A stretch of DNA of 32,403 nt from Bacteroidota bacterium (GTDB lineage: Bacteria > Bacteroidota > Ignavibacteria > Kapaibacteriales > UBA961). A model generated the notes under the pieces. It had not been told where the DNA came from, ran no database searches, and saw nothing but the letters and a program-made list of their open reading frames with translations. This document shows positions 25,654 to 32,403 of the stretch, piece after piece. Each line of letters opens with the position of its first letter. Position 1 is the stretch's first letter. The stretch covers positions 1 through 32,403 of the forward strand of contig JADZAA010000110.1 of the NCBI GenBank assembly GCA_020852855.1, in the 5' to 3' direction. A program made the position numbers and the translations under genes.

Positions 25654-28600
25654 ATGTCGGCCCCCCCCCCCCCAGTGTTATCTCTTTTTATCATTGCGAT
25701 AATCGCACTGCTTGCAGGCGGGACCGAAGCGTCGGGACAACCATGTTTAAAACTAGCCTTGCCCCATGACCCGGCAAACGGATATTTTAATCCCGATTCG
25801 GTAATGGTGGATAGTTGTGCTACCCCCCTTAGATATTATGCAAAAGAATGGTATAGGATAACATTTACAATTGACCCGTTTTTTATTCCAGAAGCACCCC
25901 GCGGCACCATAATAGAAAGAACGTGGCATGAAATTGACTCCAATTATTATACGCTAAAAATTGAAATGAGCATATTAGATTCGGCTTTCGGAAACTATAA
26001 ATTTAGGAAAGAATACCCGGATATAGTAGATAGTTCATCGGCCGCCAGCACCACCTATCTAATCAGATTCGACAGTTTGACAAGAATAGATTCTGTTGTT
26101 ACGCTTTTACGTGCAAGCACGTTCTGTCGAGAAGCGAATTATCGAAATCGTGCAGCAAAATTACTCGGGATGCCACTCAATGAGCCGGGTATGCTATTTG
26201 GCAATCCGCAGATGTACAACGGTACTAATTTTGAAAATTTTCGGAATAGTCTTACATTCACCAATACTTACCACAAACTTGGTATGCAATATCATCTATG
26301 GGCAATCAACGCTCCTATGGCATGGAAGATTACCGAAGGCAAACCGGATATTACAATTGCTGTTTATGATGGTTGGGATTCAAGAGACGTAATTTCAGAT
26401 ACCGGACATGGCACCGATGCTTCGGAGGATTTATATATGAGAATAAATAAGAAAGAAAATGGAGGTGTTAGTCAAGAGCCCAATACTGAAAATGGAAACT
26501 TTATTTTCAATCTGAAGAAAGATTTAAATAATAAATGGGAACGTGACCCGGGTGACGGCAGTATCCCACTGTGCCGACTAACTCACGGCCACGGCATGGG
26601 TTGCGCCAGCATTGCTGTTGCTGCAAAAAATGAGAAAGGAATGGTAGGCGTGGCACCCAAGTGTAGTGTTGTAGGCATCAACATAGGAAACGTGTCTTCA
26701 CTAATTGATGTAGACAACTCTAAAAAAGGAATTCAACCGCCGGACGTGTTTAGTTGCAGCGTCCATAATGTTGCTTTAGAAACCTCAGAGTTTCACATGG
26801 AAAACGGCTCGGTAGTCGTAGGCGTAAACTCAGCCGCCGGAAGTATAATTAAAAATGATGTAAAAGCATTGGCAATTGTACCAAATATCGGAGATGGCTA
26901 TACTTCCGCTTTTATATATAAACATCCTGGAAATAACGCAACCGAAGACGATGATGAAAGTTATGATCTTAAAAAATATAGGGTTTTCCCATTCAATAAT
27001 GGTAGCTCTACAGTAGAATGGGTTGATCCATGCATGCCTTTATGCACTCGCGAAAATAAAATACAGAAAATTGTACCTTTTGATTTTAAACTTCAATTCG
27101 GCTCAGGTATGATAGGTAGTTTCCAACACTATTATGACGGGGATTTTGAACATCAGATAACTGCTTGCGAAGAAATAGCAAAATTAAATAAGCATATTTA
27201 TTTCCCGAACAGAGAAACCTTATTATATCAAGACTTGAGATGGGATAACTTTACCAAAATAAATGAAGTGATACAAAAAAATAAAGCTACGATGGATATT
27301 GCCGCACCTTCTCAAGATATATTAATCGCCGGCTACGATGAAAAAGACTTAATGGGCAGATATTGGGTGTCAAGCGGGCCGTCTTTTGGTATTCCACAAA
27401 TTGCCGGCACAGTTGCATTGATAAAATCAGTTGATAAATATTTGGGAGTACCTCTCAACAATAATCTACCAACCAATCCTCTTTCTGTGTCCGGGAAAGC
27501 ATTCGATATCGTAACATTCACAGCAAAAAAGATTATTGCACCGTCGCAGTATGCTTATAACGGACAAAATGATAATATTGAAAAAGACAGTTTTAAAATT
27601 CGGATAGGTAATTCTTCTGCGGAATCTTCATTCGCTCAGAATAAAAATGAACTTTCATCTGCTTTTGACCCTCTCCAACGTTCTTTTTCGAACACTTGCG
27701 GTTACGGATTTCTCGATGCGTTCCGTTGTGTTGCTCACGCGATACCGGATAAAAAAGGTAGCACGGTAAATGTAAAATACAAATATGATGCAAACGATGC
27801 GCTTGACTGGGAAAATGCACATGTATTGGACGATAAGCAATTTCTCCATTTGGGTAAGTTTAAGAATGAAAATGATAGAGTTCTAGAAAAAGGCGGTAAT
27901 TTCTTTGATGAAGACGGCAACACCGAACCTATTTGGAAAAATAATCATGGCAAGACCGTAGTGAATACGGATTTATCCACCGGAGATAATCAAGTGCTTG
28001 TAATTGACGGTATAATGACTACTGACGGCACGGCAGGTCAGCACACAATCACTACAACCGACGAAGGAAAAATTCTGATAACCGGCTACTTAAAAAATGT
28101 TAATCTTGCAGGGAATATTTGCTTTGCCGACCTGAATGTGTATTCGATTTCCGTTCCTAATAACCCCGAGGCAGTTACTAACATCTCGATAAAGCAGACC
28201 TCAACGGAAAGCAATCAATCCGAGATATACGGCAAACTAACGCTGTTCGGCGGTACGAATCTGACGGTTGGAGAAGGTGCGAATCTAACGATTATGCCCG
28301 GCGGCTCGATTAATTTGAACGAAAAAGAAAACATTGTTGTGAAAAACGGCGCGACACTTACCATGGAATATGCTTCTTCAATAACGCAAAGTCCAATGAC
28401 AGGTACTACGCCAAGAATCATCATTGAAAATGGTGGCAAGCTTGTTGTTGAATCAAAAGCCCGTGCAGTAGAGTTGGTAGCTATGGTGCAGATTGAGGAA
28501 GGGGGAGAATTTATAATTAAAGATACTGTCGGCATTAAACTTTACGGCTTCAAAATTGAGAGCAACGGGACAATGAAGGTTGGCAAAGGTTCAGATATTG

Positions 28601-30879
28601 AACTAATATCCAATAAAGAGTGGTTTACCTATTGGAGCAAAGGAAAACTATTGTTGAATGACAGCACCATTTCAGACCCTTCTGCTAATCTGCCGTATCC
28701 TCATCCGAATAGAGTTACAATTTCTGGTAGGCGAGATAATTGTGGAAACGTCATTGAACCAGCAATAATATACTGCACTGGTGGTGTTGTAGAAAAAACA
28801 GGCGATGTTTTTACGTATCATGGTTTTCTAAGTGTTCGTAACACAGATTTTCTTGATGTGCGGCTATATCTAAGGAATATGAAAGTTCTCGGCGATGCCG
28901 AACACAACGGTAATACAATAGAAAACTGTGCCTTCTTTGCCAACTCTACTGCTAATCCCAACGTAGTTCGCCTTCAAAATTTAGTAAACCCAAGTACTGA
29001 AGATAAAGGCATAGGCATAGTGGGACCATTATTGCAGATTGATTTTGTACGACCATCTCCGTTCAGAGCATATTGGAATTTGCATCGAGCCGACATAGAT
29101 AAAATTACGGTCAAGGGTTGCACATTCAAAGACAATGCAGGTAGCAAAGAAAACCCTGCTGATTGGCAAAATGAAAATTCTACTAATAAGGAACGATACC
29201 ATGTGTCTGGCGTTGCGTTTAACGGTATGTACAGTGCCGTGGACGAGAATTCGACGCACGTTAATCTTCGGCACGGTGTCTATTCTGATATGTGTAGCGA
29301 CGTTTTGGTGCATCGCACCGGTACGCCAACGGGCAATAACTTTGAAACCTGCGACTTCGGCATATTAGACATGGCCTCGTCTGTCAAGGTCTGCAATAAT
29401 AGTTTCAACATAACCGGCGCAGCCATTTCATTAAACGGCTCGCATACAAGCGTTATCGTCGACAACTCTATCAATAACGTAGGCAGGGGAAGCGACCTCG
29501 AAAGTACGACCATACATCATCACCGTGCAAACAGCTTTAACAGTTACTTGCACGGCATTACTGTAAAAGCCGCCTACGCCAATCTTCGACCGATTTACAT
29601 CATTCCCGGCCCGTATAATTGTGCGGGCTGCCCGCCCCCAGTTCCCTATGATGTCATCTGGGGAAGGAATAAGTTTGATATAGAACCACTTCCATCAATT
29701 TCAAGCGAATGGCCAATATATACAGAAAAACATCCATTTTTGAAACAAAACAATTTTTTTGGTAGACAAGGCAATGCAGACTGCTATTTTGCAAACGATG
29801 AGACAAACAAGCCAATTGATGCCGCACAATTTTACATGAACTGTGGCTATAATGATATGGCGCAGTATAGTCAATACCATATTTCAAGTTTCTTTGACCG
29901 TACAGGGATTACTACTGTCGGTGTTGAGTACAACGAGATGAATCCTTCATGCAGCGTTAGGAATTATCAGGTAATAGTGAATAATCCCGTAAATTGCGAC
30001 AAAGAAGAAGCACCGGGCTGTACTGATATTATTGCCCCGCCAAACTCTTGCAGCACATTGCCGAATCCCGTCTGCCTCGATTCAATACCGAACGATGGCA
30101 GTTGGGCAAAATTGGATGCCGGCGGCTTTATGCTAACCCACTTGAATACGGTATCGTTACAGATGCTACACAATACATCGTTGGGCGTTGACTGCCGGCG
30201 GGTAAAAGCGTTCGACGCTCACCAAACTGCATTTTTGTTGATTGAGGACAGCACACGTGTGGCGATAGCCGCAGTCAGCAACGCCTTCGCTAATATTATC
30301 GCCGACACGTCCGAACCGGCCGCCTTGCGCTCGACGGCAATATTACTGAAAGCCGACATCCACGAACGCCTTGGAGAGTTTGACTCGGCAGTTACACTTT
30401 ATGCGCAACACGCCATTGAGTTCGACTCAACCGCTGATATGCATTACGCCTCGTGGCGGTCGGACGCGCTTGCCGCCCGCTTGACCGATACAACGCACGG
30501 TGTTGTCTATGATTCGCTTATGGGCGTGCTTCATGAGCGTATCTGCGTGGATAAATTCGGTGCATATTCTCCGCCGCTTGTCAAGCCCGGACACGATAAC
30601 TATCCTGCAACAGGTAAAGCCGCAACGTCGCTTACTGTGCATCCGAATCCCTTTGGCAATTCGACAACAGTGCAATGGCAACTTACTGAAAATGCCCATG
30701 TACGAATTGTTGTAACAGATGCATTAGGGCGCGTTGTTTCGCAAGTGTTTAACGGACAATGCAATACCGGTGTTTATAGTGCTTATTTCAACAGCACTGA
30801 ATTACCAGCTGGCGTGTATTATTGCCGACTTGAAACGATGGGAACTACATTAACGCGGCAAATAACACTTATCCGTTAA
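25654..30879 (+). CDS. Giant S8 subtilisin-like protease with beta-helix region and T9SS sorting domain
   Basis: A 1741-residue protease by the current frame. The catalytic triad is readable: Asp239 (IAVYDGWD), His313 (HGMGCASIA, matching HGTHVAGIIA) and Ser577 (SSGPSFGIP, matching GTSMAAP). The His-Ser distance of 264 residues is longer than in subtilisin (about 157), implying inserts. Residues ~30-200 may be a prodomain; ~780-1330 show beta-helix-like repeats (LTVGEGANLTIMPGG, NIVVKNGATLTMEY, RIIIENGGKLVVE). Residues 1660-1741 (VHPNPFGN, ending QITLIR) are a T9SS sorting domain, so a surface or secreted protease is inferred. From the ATG at 25654 (AGGG nine bases upstream) the N-terminus is MSAPPPPVLSLFIIAIIAL: a hydrophobic core without positive charge. 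The RBS-backed ATG at 25611 would add Lys and Arg residues but is one base out of frame because of the C-tract. Confidence 0.88.
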   Translation: MSAPPPPVLSLFIIAIIALLAGGTEASGQPCLKLALPHDPANGYFNPDSVMVDSCATPLRYYAKEWYRITFTIDPFFIPEAPRGTIIERTWHEIDSNYYTLKIEMSILDSAFGNYKFRKEYPDIVDSSSAASTTYLIRFDSLTRIDSVVTLLRASTFCREANYRNRAAKLLGMPLNEPGMLFGNPQMYNGTNFENFRNSLTFTNTYHKLGMQYHLWAINAPMAWKITEGKPDITIAVYDGWDSRDVISDTGHGTDASEDLYMRINKKENGGVSQEPNTENGNFIFNLKKDLNNKWERDPGDGSIPLCRLTHGHGMGCASIAVAAKNEKGMVGVAPKCSVVGINIGNVSSLIDVDNSKKGIQPPDVFSCSVHNVALETSEFHMENGSVVVGVNSAAGSIIKNDVKALAIVPNIGDGYTSAFIYKHPGNNATEDDDESYDLKKYRVFPFNNGSSTVEWVDPCMPLCTRENKIQKIVPFDFKLQFGSGMIGSFQHYYDGDFEHQITACEEIAKLNKHIYFPNRETLLYQDLRWDNFTKINEVIQKNKATMDIAAPSQDILIAGYDEKDLMGRYWVSSGPSFGIPQIAGTVALIKSVDKYLGVPLNNNLPTNPLSVSGKAFDIVTFTAKKIIAPSQYAYNGQNDNIEKDSFKIRIGNSSAESSFAQNKNELSSAFDPLQRSFSNTCGYGFLDAFRCVAHAIPDKKGSTVNVKYKYDANDALDWENAHVLDDKQFLHLGKFKNENDRVLEKGGNFFDEDGNTEPIWKNNHGKTVVNTDLSTGDNQVLVIDGIMTTDGTAGQHTITTTDEGKILITGYLKNVNLAGNICFADLNVYSISVPNNPEAVTNISIKQTSTESNQSEIYGKLTLFGGTNLTVGEGANLTIMPGGSINLNEKENIVVKNGATLTMEYASSITQSPMTGTTPRIIIENGGKLVVESKARAVELVAMVQIEEGGEFIIKDTVGIKLYGFKIESNGTMKVGKGSDIELISNKEWFTYWSKGKLLLNDSTISDPSANLPYPHPNRVTISGRRDNCGNVIEPAIIYCTGGVVEKTGDVFTYHGFLSVRNTDFLDVRLYLRNMKVLGDAEHNGNTIENCAFFANSTANPNVVRLQNLVNPSTEDKGIGIVGPLLQIDFVRPSPFRAYWNLHRADIDKITVKGCTFKDNAGSKENPADWQNENSTNKERYHVSGVAFNGMYSAVDENSTHVNLRHGVYSDMCSDVLVHRTGTPTGNNFETCDFGILDMASSVKVCNNSFNITGAAISLNGSHTSVIVDNSINNVGRGSDLESTTIHHHRANSFNSYLHGITVKAAYANLRPIYIIPGPYNCAGCPPPVPYDVIWGRNKFDIEPLPSISSEWPIYTEKHPFLKQNNFFGRQGNADCYFANDETNKPIDAAQFYMNCGYNDMAQYSQYHISSFFDRTGITTVGVEYNEMNPSCSVRNYQVIVNNPVNCDKEEAPGCTDIIAPPNSCSTLPNPVCLDSIPNDGSWAKLDAGGFMLTHLNTVSLQMLHNTSLGVDCRRVKAFDAHQTAFLLIEDSTRVAIAAVSNAFANIIADTSEPAALRSTAILLKADIHERLGEFDSAVTLYAQHAIEFDSTADMHYASWRSDALAARLTDTTHGVVYDSLMGVLHERICVDKFGAYSPPLVKPGHDNYPATGKAATSLTVHPNPFGNSTTVQWQLTENAHVRIVVTDALGRVVSQVFNGQCNTGVYSAYFNSTELPAGVYYCRLETMGTTLTRQITLIR
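25661..25673 (+). repeat. Homopolymeric tract of 13 C at the start of the subtilase gene
   Basis: Thirteen consecutive C bases follow GTCGG at 25656-25660 and lie between the two candidate start codons and the signal-peptide core. Tracts of this kind are classic phase-variation switches, because polymerase slippage changes the frame. They are also typical places for sequencing errors. Confidence 0.97.
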
Positions 30880-30891
30880 TTATTTTTATTC

Positions 30892-30924
30892 ATGGCGGGA
30901 ACGGTTGCAATCCGTTTCCGCCAT
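30892..30924 (+). other. Stable hairpin between the subtilase and propeller genes
   Basis: ATGGCGGGAACGG (30892-30904) pairs with CCGTTTCCGCCAT (30912-30924), a 13-bp stem with one G-U pair and a 7-base loop. No T-run follows on the plus strand, so it is not a standard terminator; it may weaken read-through or protect the upstream mRNA end. The next RBS begins eight bases later. Confidence 0.6.
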
Positions 30925-30944
30925 CTGATTGAAAGGATACAACA

Positions 30945-32403
30945 ATGCGAACTTTATTTCTTTTTATCGGTTGCTTATTTGCAGTTTGGTGTTTTGCTAT
31001 AACTGATGCTTATTGCACGGAAGATTTTTGGGAACGCGATACGCTGATAATGGGCGGTTCTCCTTCTTCTCTCTCCATTGCCTATGACAGTCGTGTTATG
31101 CTTGCACTACATACCGGAACGGCATATCTCTCTACCGACTACGGAGATATTTGGCAGCGGTTAAATTTCCCTGCACGGGTTATTGCAGTATCGGCTTCAT
31201 ATTCCGAATATATCTATATAGCAACAACTGATAGTTTGTACTATTCCGTTGACCTCGGCAGGACTTGGAAAACGCTTGCCGTTCCTTTTGTAACAAATAA
31301 ATTTTACAGCGATATAGATAATAGATGGCGCAAGAATACCTATGCGTCTCTATGTAGTGTTTATCCCCAACAGATTAGTATTTTCATTAACACAACCCTG
31401 CGTTACGAACCACAAGATTCATTGACAACTTCCATTTATTCAACAAATAATAACGGGGCAACTTGGGATTCGCTCATGTTTTTACCTTTATTTACGCCGA
31501 AAATTACTTTTAATAAAGATTATGGCACAGCTCTTCTGACAGGTTGGCGATTTGGCAAGCAGACTATGAGCGGGATTCAGGGAATTGTTATGTGCTCGAA
31601 AGATTCGGCCAAGACATGGCAATTACTAACGGACACCTTACCAAGTTACTTGGGTTCTGCTATAATGCTTGACAAAAATATCTATATGACCACTGTACAA
31701 GAAAAAGGTATCTTTAAGAGCATAGATTCTGGGAATACATGGAAATCCGTTAGTTCGCCGGTGCAAACAGTATGGAGTTTGGCCTGGCATAAAGGACAAC
31801 TGTTGGCCGGTACAGCCGAAAACCTCTACATATCTTCCGATACAGGCCGCACCTGGATTATATCGGATGCAACCCCTAAAATATTCTCTCTCGCTTCTAT
31901 TATTTCCAATCACGATGCAGTATTTATACTTTCATATACCGGCGTATTCCGCGACAAAGCGTTTCCGTCGGTATTCGAGGATATAGACAAACAATTTATT
32001 GCAGGATCAATAAGAAGCGCATCATGGTTCGATCGCTCTACTATGTTAGTATGTTATAATGGTGGCGCGTCAATAACAACCGACATGGGGAAATCATGGC
32101 GGAAAACAGGTTTGGTCTCCTACTTTGTTTCTTTGGTAGGGATTTCCTCTAAAAAAACATTGTTTGTAGCAACTTCCAATCGGTTTGATAATCAACTTTC
32201 AAATAAAATTACGTCATTCTTTATGCGCAGTACCGATAACGGTGCTACATGGCATGAAGTGTATGGTATAAAGTCGAACGGTAACACATATCCTATCTAT
32301 CCCGATTGTTTCCTTGCCGTCGGCGACACCATATTTGCCGGTGAAGGTGGCATTCTACGCTCCACCGACGACGGACAAACATGGAGGGCAATGCAAGGCG
32401 GAA
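30945..32403 (+). CDS. Exported Asp-box (BNR/sialidase-type) beta-propeller protein, 3' truncated by window
   Basis: The frame is open from ATG 30945 to the window edge (486 codons). AAAGGA at 30932-30937 lies 7 bases upstream of the ATG. The signal peptide is MRTLFLFIGCLFAVWCFA with cleavage near ITDAYC. The mature part has at least nine Asp-box motifs (S-x-D-x-G-x-T-W type): STDYGDIW, SVDLGRTW, STNNGATW, SKDSAKTW, SIDSGNTW, SSDTGRTW, TTDMGKSW, STDNGATW and STDDGQTW. This marks a propeller like those of sialidases, VPS10 and photosystem assembly factor YCF48. No sialidase catalytic Arg triad or Asp/Tyr/Glu set could be assigned, so binding rather than catalysis is more likely. A T9SS tail beyond the window is expected but not seen. 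It follows the subtilase after 65 bp and may be co-transcribed. Confidence 0.85.
   Translation, partial: MRTLFLFIGCLFAVWCFAITDAYCTEDFWERDTLIMGGSPSSLSIAYDSRVMLALHTGTAYLSTDYGDIWQRLNFPARVIAVSASYSEYIYIATTDSLYYSVDLGRTWKTLAVPFVTNKFYSDIDNRWRKNTYASLCSVYPQQISIFINTTLRYEPQDSLTTSIYSTNNNGATWDSLMFLPLFTPKITFNKDYGTALLTGWRFGKQTMSGIQGIVMCSKDSAKTWQLLTDTLPSYLGSAIMLDKNIYMTTVQEKGIFKSIDSGNTWKSVSSPVQTVWSLAWHKGQLLAGTAENLYISSDTGRTWIISDATPKIFSLASIISNHDAVFILSYTGVFRDKAFPSVFEDIDKQFIAGSIRSASWFDRSTMLVCYNGGASITTDMGKSWRKTGLVSYFVSLVGISSKKTLFVATSNRFDNQLSNKITSFFMRSTDNGATWHEVYGIKSNGNTYPIYPDCFLAVGDTIFAGEGGILRSTDDGQTWRAMQGG

Noticed and set aside
1-32403. parS sites, tRNA genes and insertion sequences
   Set aside because: Reading both strands by eye showed no 16-bp parS palindrome, no cloverleaf-like tRNA and no transposase frame; a motif scan would be more sensitive.

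Overview
The window looks like chromosomal DNA from a member of the Bacteroidota/Chlorobi side of the FCB group (Bacteroidota, Ignavibacteria or Kapabacteria-like). The evidence is a type IX secretion (T9SS) economy: a PorQ-like protein is encoded here, and at least four large exported proteins end in the Por-secretion-type C-terminal sorting domain (a PNP motif, a beta-sandwich, then a terminal G-Y/T-Y-x-x-R-like strand). There is also a sensor kinase with a periplasmic propeller and a Y_Y_Y domain, a CcmE of the CxxxY type and a type-4 uracil-DNA glycosylase. No tRNA, rRNA, CRISPR, insertion sequence or phage gene was recognised. Taxonomy is inferred from protein style only.

Layout. 1-276: the 3' end of an unrecognised gene. 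472-2565 (+): an Omp28-like T9SS cargo protein, followed by a shared terminator. 2656-5860 (-): a cytoplasmic VWA protein, a secreted propeller with a T9SS tail, and a Cys-rich exported protein. 5861-6402: a gene-free stretch with 13 perfect copies of a heptamer and a terminator. 6403-7653: divergent ccmE (-) and type-4 UDG (+). 7665-13533 (-): a 1368-residue T9SS cargo with Fn3-like repeats around an alpha/beta-hydrolase domain that has lost its catalytic serine, then an exported beta-helix protein. 13631-16936 (-): glycerophosphodiester phosphodiesterase, a Rossmann/DUF2520 protein, and cysS. A second heptamer array (8 copies, different sequence) fills the gap between cysS and the histidine kinase gene at 17012-20152. 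20355-21772 (-): a glycosyltransferase-like protein and a small lysine-rich exported protein. 21956-25207 (-): a compact parA-parB-thioesterase-porQ run. 25611-32403 (+): a giant subtilase with a T9SS tail whose start region carries a run of 13 C, then an Asp-box propeller protein cut by the window edge.

How the parts fit. Most genes fall into two groups: housekeeping (cysS, parAB, UDG, GDPD, thioesterase) and cell-surface/secretion (T9SS cargo plus PorQ). The most notable features are simple-sequence loci next to genes: the C-tract that splits an RBS-backed start codon from the subtilase frame, which suggests phase variation of a surface protease (or a one-base homopolymer error), and two unrelated heptamer arrays of identical period. 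The hydrolase-like cargo protein appears to be a pseudoenzyme.
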